From Novosphingobium sp. 9 (lineage in GTDB: Bacteria > Pseudomonadota > Alphaproteobacteria > Sphingomonadales > Sphingomonadaceae), in assembly GCF_025340265.1 (NCBI RefSeq), contig NZ_CP022707.1, forward strand, positions 2,728,501 through 2,792,500: a stretch of 64,000 bases of DNA, written 5' to 3'. Within the stretch, counting starts at the first letter, position 1; every line of letters starts with the position of its first letter. The position numbers were made by a program, and so were the translations under genes. Positions 38,541 to 46,942 of the stretch are shown here, piece after piece. The notes beneath the pieces are model-generated. The model worked only from the letters and a program-made list of their open reading frames with translations, was not told where the DNA came from and ran no database searches.

Positions 38541-40181
38541 GTGAAGAAGATCAACGGACTGCTGCTGCTGGGTTGCAGCGCTCTTGCCCTTGCCGGTTGC
38601 GGCGCCGACGACATCTCCTCGCCCGGTTCGGGCAGCATCGTCATCAACAACCCGACCCCCACCCCGACGCCGACCCCCACGCCCACGGCGGGCACTGTCA
38701 CAGCGGCTGCCGGCTGCCCGACCTTCAACGCCACTGGCGGCCTGACCGACAGCGGCACCATCTCCGGCCCCGAAGGCTCGTGGCGCGTCTGCACGCTGCC
38801 CGCGCTGGTCGATGTCAGCTCCAGCCTGCCCAAGGTGGCGGGCGTCCTGTACCGCATGAACGGCCGCGTCGACGTCGGCTGCGACGGCGGCTTCTCGGCC
38901 CCGACTTCGGCAGCGGCCTTCGCCACCACCACCCAGAGCTGTATCGCTGCGGGCAAGACCTCGCTCAGCGCCGATACCAACGTCACGCTGACCATCGATC
39001 CGGGCGTGATCGTCTATGGCGAGAACAGCTCCGAACCGGCCTGGCTGGCGGTCAACCGCGGCAACAAGATCAGCGCCGTGGGCACCGCCGCCGCGCCGAT
39101 CATCTTCACCAGCCGCGCCAACGTGATCGGCCAGAACGACGATACCTCGCAAGGCCAGTGGGGCGGCGTGGTGCTGCTGGGCCGTGGCAAGGTGACGGAC
39201 TGCAACTACGGTTCGACCACCGTGGGCAACTGCCAGCGCGACACCGAAGGCTCGGTCAACCCGGCGATCTTCGGCGGCGCCGACAACACCTACAACGCAG
39301 GTTCGCTGAAGTACGTGCAGATCCGCTATTCGGGCTACATCCTGAGCAACGGCAAGGAACTGCAGTCGCTGACCGGCGAAGGTATCGGCACCGGCACCAC
39401 GCTGGAATACTTCCAGTCGGTCAACAGCTCGGACGACGGCGCGGAATTCTTCGGCGGCGCGGTGAACTTCAAGCACTACATCGCGGTCAACGCCGACGAT
39501 GACAGCCTCGACCTGGACACCGGCGTCCAGGCCAACTTCCAGTACGGCCTGCTGCTCCAGCGCGATGCGGGCGGCGACTCGCTGTTCGAGATCGACTCCG
39601 ACGGCGCCGAGGACAACAGCCCCCGCTCGAAGATCCAGATCGCCAACTTCACCGGCGTCCAGAAGAGCGTGAGCACCAACAACGAATCGAACGACAAGGC
39701 GTCGATCCTGGTGCGCGGCAACTCGGACGTGACGTTCGTCAACACCGTGATCGACACGCCCAACAACGAGTGCATCCGCGTCAACGGGTCGAGCACCAAC
39801 GGGTCGAGCCCGGCCACCTACAACGCCTATTCGATGGTGCTGACCTGCGCCAGCAGCGGCCAGTTCCTGGGTTCGGGCACCTATACCGCCGCACAGGCGC
39901 AGGCGATGTTCACCGCCTCGGGCGATACCAACAACAACGCCTCGCTCACCTCGACGCTGACCAACCTGAACAGCAACGGCACCGTCTTCATCAACGGTTC
40001 CAACGAGAGCGGCGTTGCCGGGTACACCGGCATCACCAGCCTCTCCAGCTACTTCACGCAAGTCAGCTACATCGGCGCCGTCTCGGGCAGCAGCGACACC
40101 TGGTACACCGGCTGGACCTGCAACAACGCTACCGGCCAGTTCGGTTCGAGCACCAACTGCACCGCGCTGCCGACCACCTGA
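38541..40181 (+). CDS. Large outer-membrane lipoprotein, repeat-rich, partner of a TonB-dependent receptor
   Basis: 546 aa. Lipoprotein signal MKKINGLLLLGCSALALAGC with the lipobox LAGC, Cys about 20. After a Pro/Thr linker (PTPTPTPTPT) comes a long Asn/Ser/Thr/Gly-rich region with regularly spaced short strands (GVIVYGENSS, AAPIIFTSRANVIG, LEYFQSVNSSDDGAEFFGGAVNFKHYIAVNADDDSLDLDTG), suggesting a right-handed beta-helix. Several Cys pairs may form disulfides. The lipid anchor and the TonB receptor 85 bp downstream suggest a surface-exposed substrate-capture protein. A PhoB box upstream points to phosphate-limited expression. The ligand is unknown. Confidence 0.82.
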   Translation: MKKINGLLLLGCSALALAGCGADDISSPGSGSIVINNPTPTPTPTPTPTAGTVTAAAGCPTFNATGGLTDSGTISGPEGSWRVCTLPALVDVSSSLPKVAGVLYRMNGRVDVGCDGGFSAPTSAAAFATTTQSCIAAGKTSLSADTNVTLTIDPGVIVYGENSSEPAWLAVNRGNKISAVGTAAAPIIFTSRANVIGQNDDTSQGQWGGVVLLGRGKVTDCNYGSTTVGNCQRDTEGSVNPAIFGGADNTYNAGSLKYVQIRYSGYILSNGKELQSLTGEGIGTGTTLEYFQSVNSSDDGAEFFGGAVNFKHYIAVNADDDSLDLDTGVQANFQYGLLLQRDAGGDSLFEIDSDGAEDNSPRSKIQIANFTGVQKSVSTNNESNDKASILVRGNSDVTFVNTVIDTPNNECIRVNGSSTNGSSPATYNAYSMVLTCASSGQFLGSGTYTAAQAQAMFTASGDTNNNASLTSTLTNLNSNGTVFINGSNESGVAGYTGITSLSSYFTQVSYIGAVSGSSDTWYTGWTCNNATGQFGSSTNCTALPTT

Positions 40182-40204
40182 TCGGCCGCCCATCTCGACA
40201 TGGG

Positions 40205-40233
40205 AAGGGGCGGTCCTGCGTGGCCGCCCCTTT
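40205..40233 (+). terminator. Hairpin between lipoprotein and TonB receptor genes
   Basis: AAGGGGCGG pairs perfectly with CCGCCCCTT (9 bp, 10-base loop), followed by only a short T tract. In the 85-bp gap it could act as a partial terminator, leaving more lipoprotein than receptor mRNA, or as a processing/stability stem. Confidence 0.6.
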
Positions 40234-40266
40234 GCACATTCAAAACGATTTCCAGGGGGATCACCC

Positions 40267-42978
40267 ATGATCAAGCCACGGCTTGTATCGCTTCTGCTGC
40301 TGTCCACGACCACGCTGACGCCCGCCGTCGCCTGGGCGCAGGACGGTGCTCTCACCAACGCGCCCGCACCCACCACAGCACCTCAGGCCGGACAGGCCGC
40401 CGATGCCGTTCCCGCAGACGAGGAAGAGGCGCCCGACGTCTCGATTCCGGGCGGCGCGATCATCGTCACCGGCACCCGCTCGCGCGATGTGATGCGCTCC
40501 TCGACCGAAGTGGTCTCGGTGCTTTCGTCCGAACAGATCGCCCGCACCGGCGAAGGCGACATCGCCGGCGCTCTGGGCCGCGTCACCGGCCTGTCGGTGA
40601 TCGGCAACGGCTATGTCTATGTGCGCGGCCTTGGCGATCGCTATTCGCTGGCCCTGCTCAACGGCTCGCCGCTCCCCAGCCCCGAGCCGCTCAAGCGCGT
40701 GGTCCCGATGGACCTGTTCCCGACCTCGCTGATCGCATCGTCGATGGTGCAGAAGAGCTATTCGGTGAACTTCCCCGGTGAATTCGGCGGCGGCGTCATC
40801 AACCTGACGACCAAGGCGATCCCGACGGAAAGCTTCCTGACCATCGGCGGCGGCATCGGCTGGGATACCGAGAGCACCAACAAGATGGGCTACACCTATT
40901 ACGGGTCGAAGACCGACTGGACGGGCTTCGACAACGGCAACCGCTCGATCCCGACCACGCTGCGCGATTACTTCAACAGCAACACCGTGATCGACCCCAG
41001 CAGCGATCTCGCCAAGCAGATCGGCGGCAGCCTGATCACCAGCCGCAATGCCGTGGTGCAGCGCGTCGATCACCAGCAGCCCAACTTCTCGGCGAACATC
41101 ACCGCAGGCACCTCTCTCGACCTCGGCGGCGCGACGCTGGGCGTGATCGCGGCGGCAGGCTATTCCAACAAGACGCAGACCCGCGACACCCTGCAACAGC
41201 GCACCTCGGTGACGACCGCGAACGAGAGCGCGATGTTCTCGAACTTCCGCACCGTGCAGACCGACAACCGCATCGTCGGCAATGCGATGCTCGGCCTCGG
41301 GCTGGAGTGGGGCAGCAACAGCATCCGCTGGACCAACCTCTACATCCACGACACCGACAAGAACGCGCGCCTCAGCCTGGGTCGCGAGCCGTCCTATTCG
41401 GATACCACCGATCTGCTGGAACAGAACACCGCGTGGTACGAGCGCCAGCTGATCGACACCCAGATCACCGCCGAACTCAAGCCCGATCCCGATACCGAGA
41501 TCGATCTGCGCGGCGGCTATGCGAACTCCAAGCGGCTCGCCCCTTACGAGATCCAGACCGAATACTACCGGACCAATCTGGACACCTCGGTCGATCCCTA
41601 TGGTGACACCTTCATCAGCACGCCGGGCTATGGCGTTGCCAACCCCACGTCCGTCACCTTCTCGCGCCTCAACGAGAACGTGTGGTCGGCGGGCGGCGAC
41701 GTTACGCACACCTTCTCGCCCGGCTGGACCGGAAGCGTGGGCTATGCCTTCCAGTACAACCAGCGCGACAACACCCGCCGCAACTTCAACTACCGCGTCA
41801 CCGGCGATCAGGACCTGATCTATGCGCTGGGCACGCTGCGGCCCGACGTGCTGTTCCAGCCGGGCACGCTGTACCTGAACGATGCGGGCGAAAACTACCT
41901 GATGTCGTTCAGCGAGACCGAGACCGGCACCGCCCGGTTCCAGGCCTCGCTGGTCAACCACGCGTTCTACGGCAAGCTGGACGGCGCGGTCAGCGATGCG
42001 CTCAGCTTCGATGCCGGTGTGCGCTGGGAATACGCGAAGGAGACCACCACGGTCATGCCGATCGCGGGCACGGCCAATGTCGCCAACGCGCTGAAGAACG
42101 AATATTTCCTGCCCGCCGCCACGCTGACCTGGGAAGTCGAGCCCGGCATGCAGGTGCGCCTTGCCGCCTCCAAGACGATCGGCCGCCCGCAGTTCCGCGA
42201 GCTGATCTTCCAGCCGTTCTACGATCCCGAGACCAACCAGACCTATCGCGGCAACCCGCTGCTCAAGGACAGCCAGCTCTACAACGCCGAGGCGCGGTTC
42301 GAGTGGTACTTCGCCCCGCAGCAGCGCGTTTCGGTGGGCGCCTTCTTCAAGCGCATCGACAACCCGATCGAAAGCTTCGTGACGGACAACGAGCAGTTCA
42401 TCACGTCCTACGCGAACGCGCCGAAGGCCAATCTCTACGGTGCCGAGTTCGAAGTGCAGAAGTATCTGCCGCTGGACAAGTGGGGCGGCTTCTTCGCCAC
42501 CCGCCGCGCGGTGGTGATCGGCAACTACACCTACTCGAAGTCCGAGCTGAAGGTGAACAGCACCGATACCACGCAGATCTACAACGTGGGCACCGACCTT
42601 GCGAGCACCTACTTCCGCAACGGCGCGCCGATGGCGGGGCAGTCCAGGCACCTCGCCAACCTGCAACTGGGGCTGGAAGATACCGACCACCTCTCGCAGC
42701 AGACCCTGCTGCTGAACTACGCCAGCAAGCGCGTGGTGACGCGCGGCCTCTACGGCACCGCGCAGCCCGACGTGGTGGAAGATCCCGGCTTCACGCTGGA
42801 CCTCGTGATCCGTCAGGGGATCGAGATTGCCGGCAAGCAGATCGAACTGAAGCTGGAGGGGCGCAACCTCACCGGGCGCAAGCATCTGGAATACCAGCAG
42901 TTTGACGATGGCCGGGTGAACTTCAACACCTACGATCTGGGCCGCGTGTTCAACGCCTCGATCTCGCTCACGCTCTGA
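40267..42978 (+). CDS. TonB-dependent outer-membrane receptor
   Basis: 903 aa. Signal peptide (to about residue 24, AVAWA), an Ala/Pro/Glu linker, then the plug domain starting at GGAIIVTGTRSRDVMRSSTEVVSVLSSEQIARTGEGDIAGALGRVTGLSV with the typical VYVRGLGDRYSLALLNGSPLPS and GEFGGGVINLTTK motifs, and a 22-strand barrel of alternating aromatic strands ending FNASISLTL (C-terminal outer-membrane signature). The best position for a TonB box is around GGAIIVTG. Probably an uptake partner of the preceding lipoprotein in a two-component surface system; substrate unknown, phosphorylated compounds likely if PhoB control is real. Confidence 0.9.
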   Translation: MIKPRLVSLLLLSTTTLTPAVAWAQDGALTNAPAPTTAPQAGQAADAVPADEEEAPDVSIPGGAIIVTGTRSRDVMRSSTEVVSVLSSEQIARTGEGDIAGALGRVTGLSVIGNGYVYVRGLGDRYSLALLNGSPLPSPEPLKRVVPMDLFPTSLIASSMVQKSYSVNFPGEFGGGVINLTTKAIPTESFLTIGGGIGWDTESTNKMGYTYYGSKTDWTGFDNGNRSIPTTLRDYFNSNTVIDPSSDLAKQIGGSLITSRNAVVQRVDHQQPNFSANITAGTSLDLGGATLGVIAAAGYSNKTQTRDTLQQRTSVTTANESAMFSNFRTVQTDNRIVGNAMLGLGLEWGSNSIRWTNLYIHDTDKNARLSLGREPSYSDTTDLLEQNTAWYERQLIDTQITAELKPDPDTEIDLRGGYANSKRLAPYEIQTEYYRTNLDTSVDPYGDTFISTPGYGVANPTSVTFSRLNENVWSAGGDVTHTFSPGWTGSVGYAFQYNQRDNTRRNFNYRVTGDQDLIYALGTLRPDVLFQPGTLYLNDAGENYLMSFSETETGTARFQASLVNHAFYGKLDGAVSDALSFDAGVRWEYAKETTTVMPIAGTANVANALKNEYFLPAATLTWEVEPGMQVRLAASKTIGRPQFRELIFQPFYDPETNQTYRGNPLLKDSQLYNAEARFEWYFAPQQRVSVGAFFKRIDNPIESFVTDNEQFITSYANAPKANLYGAEFEVQKYLPLDKWGGFFATRRAVVIGNYTYSKSELKVNSTDTTQIYNVGTDLASTYFRNGAPMAGQSRHLANLQLGLEDTDHLSQQTLLLNYASKRVVTRGLYGTAQPDVVEDPGFTLDLVIRQGIEIAGKQIELKLEGRNLTGRKHLEYQQFDDGRVNFNTYDLGRVFNASISLTL

Positions 42979-42997
42979 TCGCTGCCCTCACCGCCGC

Positions 42998-43035
42998 AAA
43001 AGGGGCTCCGCCGCATATGCGACGGGGCCCTTTTT
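42998..43035 (+). terminator. Rho-independent terminator after the TonB receptor
   Basis: AAAAGGG...CCCTTTTT with an inner CGCATATGCG self-complement forms a long stem followed by five T residues, about 20 bp after the stop codon at 42978. Confidence 0.8.
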
Positions 43036-43078
43036 CGTTTGCGCCGGTGCGGCAAGGCCGCTAAGCGCGCGATGTCAT

Positions 43079-43262
43079 TTGGGGAGTAGCCGCCCCGCAT
43101 TCGTGCGAAGGCCCGTGCGTCAACATACTCGGTCGAGAGGCCGTGGCGGCGGGAGGAAGGATTTCGGTCCTTTCAGGCGAGACCGAATGGCGTTGCGTAC
43201 CCACGTCCGGCCGGGCGGGAGGCGCGATGCCGTTCGTCTGTTCGCCTCCTGCCCGGCCCCCG
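43079..43262 (+). ncRNA. yybP-ykoY (Mn2+) riboswitch
   Basis: The leader carries the conserved aptamer landmarks: GGGGAGTAGC at 43081 and GTCAACATACTC at 43119; GAGTA (43084-43088) pairs with TACTC (43126-43130). It then ends in a very stable 16-bp stem (43209-43224 against 43243-43258, one G-U pair) as an expression platform. The gene right behind is a GDT1/TMEM165-family exporter, a classic target of this Mn2+-sensing class. Boundaries are approximate. Confidence 0.8.
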
Positions 43263-43270
43263 GATAAACC

Positions 43271-43852
43271 ATGATCCTCGAACCGTTCCTGACCTCGACC
43301 GCCGTGGTCGCGCTGGCCGAAATCGGCGATAAGACGCAGCTGCTGGCCATCGTCCTGGCCACCCGTTTCAAGAAGCCCTGGGCCGTTGTCGGCGGCATCC
43401 TGCTCGCCACGCTGGCGAACCACTTCCTTGCCGCGCTGGTGGGCGAGCAGGTGGCCGGTATTCTGGACGCGGCGTGGTTCCGCTATGCCATCGCCATCGG
43501 GTTCCTGGTGATGGGCGCCTGGACGCTGGTGCCGGACAAGCTGGACGACGACGAGGGCGAACCCAGGGCCGGGCGCCTCGGGCCGCTGATGGCGACTGCC
43601 ATCGCCTTCTTCCTCGTCGAGATGGGCGACAAGACCCAGATCGCCACGATCGCGCTGGGCGCGCAGTTCCATGCCGTGCTGCCGGTCATGGCGGGCAGCA
43701 CGCTGGGCATGATGATCGCCAACGTGCCTGCGGTGTTCATGGGTCAGGCGGTGCTGAAGGTCGTACCGCTGAACGTGATGCGCGTGCTCGCGGCGCTGCT
43801 GCTGATCGCCAACGGCATCTGGGCGCTCGCCGTCGCGGCAGGCTGGCTCTGA
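43271..43852 (+). CDS. GDT1/TMEM165 (UPF0016) family Mn2+ exporter
   Basis: 193 aa, six membrane helices in two repeats, each with the family motif E-x-G-D-K-T: ALAEIGDKTQLLAIVLATRF near residue 16 and FLVEMGDKTQIATIALGAQF near 116. Between the repeats lies an acidic cytoplasmic loop (KLDDDEGEPRAG). Bacterial members (MneA in Vibrio) export manganese, and the upstream Mn2+ riboswitch fits this. Confidence 0.9.
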   Translation: MILEPFLTSTAVVALAEIGDKTQLLAIVLATRFKKPWAVVGGILLATLANHFLAALVGEQVAGILDAAWFRYAIAIGFLVMGAWTLVPDKLDDDEGEPRAGRLGPLMATAIAFFLVEMGDKTQIATIALGAQFHAVLPVMAGSTLGMMIANVPAVFMGQAVLKVVPLNVMRVLAALLLIANGIWALAVAAGWL

Positions 43853-43864
43853 GGTAGGGGCCGG

Positions 43865-43888
43865 TGCGGGAGAGGAGCCTCTCCCGCA
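43865..43888. terminator. Perfect GC hairpin between convergent genes
   Basis: TGCGGGAGAGG and its perfect complement CCTCTCCCGCA are separated by AG. Lies between the exporter stop (43852) and the end of the regulator at 43899. No T run on either side. It may block read-through from both directions. Confidence 0.55.
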
Positions 43889-43898
43889 TCCCCTTCCA

Positions 43899-44573
43899 TC
43901 AGGCGATATCGAAGACGTAGCCGAGCGAACGCACGGTGCGCAGCGGATTGCCCGCCCCTGCCCCGCGCAAGGCCCGGCGCAGGCGGCCGACCCAGACATC
44001 GACGGTCCGCTCGTCCAGTGCCGGTTCCTGCTTGCCCAGCGCGGCGATCAGCTGGGCGCGGCTGAACACCCGCCCCGGATGCTCGATGAAATAACGCAGC
44101 AGGCGCAGTTCGTTGGGCATCAGAGCGATCGGGCGCCCCTGCCAGCGCGCCTGAAAGGCCGAGACGTCCACCGTCAGCTCGCCCTGCCCGACGACCCGCG
44201 TCCCCGCCACGTCCTGCTCGACCGGGCTGACACCCAGCACGCGGTCCAGCAGCACGTTGCGCGTCAAGGGGCCGGTGACGTAATCGTCCGCCCCCATGCG
44301 CAGCGCACGCTTGCGATCCTCGACATTGTCCTCTTCGAGCACCATCGTCACATGGGCATGTGCGGTCAGCGCATCGGCGCGCAGGCGGCGGCACAGCTCC
44401 AGCCCCGACATGTCGGGCAGCACCCAGTCGATGAACACCCACAGCGCCCCGTCCAGCAGCGGCAGTTCGCTCTGGCTGGTCCAGCGGTGGAACACCACTT
44501 CGATGTCGTCATGCCGGAACGAGGCAAGGCCGCCCTGCAATTCGCTGGCCAGAAGGATGTCGATCCGTCGCAT
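43899..44573 (-). CDS. OmpR/PhoB-family regulator with degenerate receiver domain
   Basis: 224 aa. C-terminal winged helix is normal OmpR type (ALMPNELRLLRYFIEHPGRVFSRAQLI...ERTVDVWVGRLRRALRGAGAGNPLRTVRSLGYVFDIA). The receiver keeps the phospho-acceptor candidate Asp49 (WVFIDWVLPDMSG), but the N-terminal acidic pair is gone (IDILLASEL instead of a VVEDD-like motif) and the conserved Lys is replaced by Gly101 in VTGPLTRN. Canonical phosphorylation is therefore doubtful. A PhoB-box candidate lies 74 bp upstream. No sensor kinase is adjacent. Divergent from the plcP-like gene. Confidence 0.85.
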   Translation of the reverse strand: MRRIDILLASELQGGLASFRHDDIEVVFHRWTSQSELPLLDGALWVFIDWVLPDMSGLELCRRLRADALTAHAHVTMVLEEDNVEDRKRALRMGADDYVTGPLTRNVLLDRVLGVSPVEQDVAGTRVVGQGELTVDVSAFQARWQGRPIALMPNELRLLRYFIEHPGRVFSRAQLIAALGKQEPALDERTVDVWVGRLRRALRGAGAGNPLRTVRSLGYVFDIA

Positions 44574-44646
44574 ATGCCTTTTACCCCTGAAACGCGCCCC
44601 TGAACGGCTGACGTCTGCGGTTCTGCGCGTGTCTTGCCGCCTGTTC

Positions 44647-44663
44647 ATGACGAACGGGTGACA
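44647..44663 (-). promoter_or_regulatory. PhoB box upstream of the degenerate regulator
   Basis: On the minus strand TGTCAC and CGTCAT are exactly 11 bp apart with spacer CCGTT, 74 bp before the ATG at 44573. Both units are near-consensus. Oriented toward the regulator, separate from the box at 44749-44776 that faces plcP. Confidence 0.55.
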
Positions 44664-44748
44664 AAACGGCGTCTCTTTTCCGACGATGCCGCGTCTGCGA
44701 GAAAAACGCCCTCTGCACGCCCACCGCACACCCCTTTGCACCCGTCGC

Positions 44749-44776
44749 TGTCTTGGAAATGCCACGCAAACGTCAC
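44749..44776 (+). promoter_or_regulatory. PhoB box upstream of the plcP-agt pair
   Basis: Three half-sites TGTCTT, TGCCAC and CGTCAC at 44749, 44760 and 44771, exact 11-bp steps, with A-rich spacers (GGAAA, GCAAA). Ends 59 bp before the ATG at 44836. Confidence 0.65.
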
Positions 44777-44835
44777 CGCCGCGCCATTGCCGGAGCGTAA
44801 AAGACACCGAACTGGACGTAGATGGAGTCCGAGGC

Positions 44836-45798
44836 ATGGCGACGAAGCACATCGCACGCGCAGAGCAGGTCGCAAGGACCGGCCTGACCACCACCAACGA
44901 TCTTCCCACCAAGACCGGATTCGGCTCCGGCATTCCCATCGGGCGCATCCCCGAATGGCTCGACCTTCCCGAGCCGCGCGGCTTCCGGCCCAAGCGCAAG
45001 TACCGCACCGTGTGGATCTCCGACGTCCACCTCGGCACGCGCGGCTGCAATGCCGAGATGCTGGTCGATTTCCTGCGCTCGATCGAGTGCGAGACGCTCT
45101 ATCTGGTGGGCGACATCATCGACGGCTGGCGCCTGCGCAAGGGCTGGTACTGGCCCGATGCCCACAACGAGGTGATCCGCCGCATCCTCAAGATGGCGCA
45201 TCGCGGCACCCGCGTCGTGCTCGTCGCGGGCAACCATGACGAGATGCTGCGCGACTATGCGGGCATGACCTTCGGCGGCGTCGAACTGGCGCTGGAGGCC
45301 GAGCACCTGACCGCCGACGGCCGCCGCCTGCTGGTGACGCACGGCGATGCCTTCGACGGCGTGGTGCTCTACCACAAGTGGCTCGCGTTCCTGGGCGATC
45401 AGGCCTACACCATGCTGCTGCGCGCCAACATCGTGTTCAACGCGGTGCGCCGCCGCTTCCACATGCCCTACTGGTCGCTGTCGGCCTACCTCAAGAAGCG
45501 GGTGAAGAACGCCGTCTCGTTCATCTCCAGCTTCGAGGAAGCCGTGGCGCTCGAAGCCACGCAGCGCGGCTTCGACGGCGTGGTCTGCGGCCATATCCAC
45601 TGCGCCGAGATCCGCGAATTCGCCGGGATCACCTATTACAACGATGGCGACTGGGTGGAGAGCTGCACGGCGCTGGCCGAAGACTTCACCGGCCACCTTT
45701 CGATCATCGACTGGATCGCCGAGACCGGCGGGCGCACGGTGCCGCTCCATGACAGCGCCGAAGCCGCTTCGACCACGCGCGAGAAGGCCGACGCGTGA
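44836..45798 (+). CDS. plcP: PlcP-like metallophosphoesterase (phospholipase C of lipid remodelling)
   Basis: 320 aa calcineurin-like phosphoesterase with all metal motifs: SDVHLGTRG at 62-70, GDIIDGW at about 92, GNHDE at about 132, THGDAFDG and the C-terminal GHIHCAEI. The family also holds LpxH (UDP-diacylglucosamine hydrolase), and automatic annotation would say LpxH. PlcP of Sinorhizobium and marine alphaproteobacteria belongs to the same branch and cuts phospholipids to diacylglycerol under phosphate starvation. The overlap with a glycosyltransferase gene and the PhoB box argue for PlcP. Start has GGAG upstream. Confidence 0.78.
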   Translation: MATKHIARAEQVARTGLTTTNDLPTKTGFGSGIPIGRIPEWLDLPEPRGFRPKRKYRTVWISDVHLGTRGCNAEMLVDFLRSIECETLYLVGDIIDGWRLRKGWYWPDAHNEVIRRILKMAHRGTRVVLVAGNHDEMLRDYAGMTFGGVELALEAEHLTADGRRLLVTHGDAFDGVVLYHKWLAFLGDQAYTMLLRANIVFNAVRRRFHMPYWSLSAYLKKRVKNAVSFISSFEEAVALEATQRGFDGVVCGHIHCAEIREFAGITYYNDGDWVESCTALAEDFTGHLSIIDWIAETGGRTVPLHDSAEAASTTREKADA

Positions 45799-46865
45799 AG
45801 CTGGCCCTTGCGACCGATGCGTGGCTGCCGCAGGTCAACGGCGTCGTCCGCTCGCTCGGCGCCACGCTCGATGAAGTGACCGCGCGCGGGCACGAGGTCG
45901 AGCTGATCGCGCCGGACCGGTTCTGGACGGTGCCGATGCCCGGCTATGCCTCGATCCGCATGGCACTGGCCCCGCGCTTCGGGGTGCGCCGCATGCTCGA
46001 CCGCGCCGCGCCTGAGATCGTCCACATCGCCACCGAAGGCCCGATCGGCTGGGCCGCGCGCGGCTGGTGCCTGTCGCGCGGGGTGCCGTTCACCTCGGCG
46101 TTCCACACCCGCTTTCCCGAATATGCCGCCGTGCGCACGGGGCTGAGCGCGGAATACTTCTGGCCGATCCTGGAGCGCTTCCACGCCGCCAGCCGCGCGG
46201 TGCTGGTCTCCACCCCCAGCCTGTCGGACGAACTGGCAGGCCGGGGGATCACCCATACCCGCCGCTGGAGCCGGGGCATCGACCAGACGCTGTTCACCCC
46301 CGAAGGTCCGCACCACCCGGCGATGGCCGCGCTGCCGGGGCCGGTGCTGCTCAACGTCGGCCGCGTCGCGCCCGAAAAGAACCTTGAGGCGTTCCTCGAC
46401 GCCGACGTGCCCGGCAGCAAGGTGGTGGTGGGCGACGGCCCCGCGCTCGACACCTTGCGCCGCCGCTATCCGCATGTGCTGTTCACCGGACCGCTGACCG
46501 GCGAGGCGCTCGCCAGCGCCTATCGCGCCGCCGACTGCTTCGTGTTCCCCAGCCGCACAGATACCTTCGGCCTCGTGGTGATCGAGGCCCTTGCCTGCGG
46601 CACGCCGGTCGCCGCCTATCCCGTGACCGGCCCGATCGATATTCTGGGGCCAGACGGCTGCGGCATCGACGCTGCCCTGCCTGAGCCCGCAGGCGCGGTC
46701 CACGAAGACCTCGCCACCGCGATCCGCACCGCCCTCACCGCCCGGCGCCGCGACGCCGCCGCGCTCGGCGCGCTCTATTCGTGGGAACGCGCCACCGACC
46801 AGTTCCTCGCCGCCATCCGCGAGGCGGTCGACGGCGCCAGGGAAGCCTTGCGCGACGCGGCTTGA
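45795..46865 (+). CDS. agt: GT4-type glycosyltransferase, Agt-like (glycolipid synthesis)
   Basis: 356 aa, GT-B fold. N-terminal acceptor domain starts LALATDAWLPQVNGVVRSL with the Gly-rich loop, the C-terminal nucleotide-sugar domain holds NVGRVAPEKNLEAFL and the DTFGLVVIEALACGTPV motif. GTG start overlaps the plcP stop (GTGA). In other alphaproteobacteria the neighbour of PlcP, Agt, puts glucose or glucuronic acid on the diacylglycerol that PlcP releases, replacing phospholipids. The symbol is assigned from context and family, not from a specific motif. Confidence 0.75.
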   Translation: MKLALATDAWLPQVNGVVRSLGATLDEVTARGHEVELIAPDRFWTVPMPGYASIRMALAPRFGVRRMLDRAAPEIVHIATEGPIGWAARGWCLSRGVPFTSAFHTRFPEYAAVRTGLSAEYFWPILERFHAASRAVLVSTPSLSDELAGRGITHTRRWSRGIDQTLFTPEGPHHPAMAALPGPVLLNVGRVAPEKNLEAFLDADVPGSKVVVGDGPALDTLRRRYPHVLFTGPLTGEALASAYRAADCFVFPSRTDTFGLVVIEALACGTPVAAYPVTGPIDILGPDGCGIDAALPEPAGAVHEDLATAIRTALTARRRDAAALGALYSWERATDQFLAAIREAVDGAREALRDAA

Positions 46866-46942
46866 GGGAGGACACCTGAGACCTGCCATGCCGCAAGCAT
46901 CAGTCTGCTGCGCGCCATGCAGGCTTGCAGAATGTTCACCCC

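Noticed and set aside
44836..45798. LpxH (lipid A biosynthesis) as the name for the phosphoesterase
   Set aside because: Same superfamily, but pairing with a GT4 gene, N-terminal extension and PhoB box fit PlcP better; kept as the main alternative.
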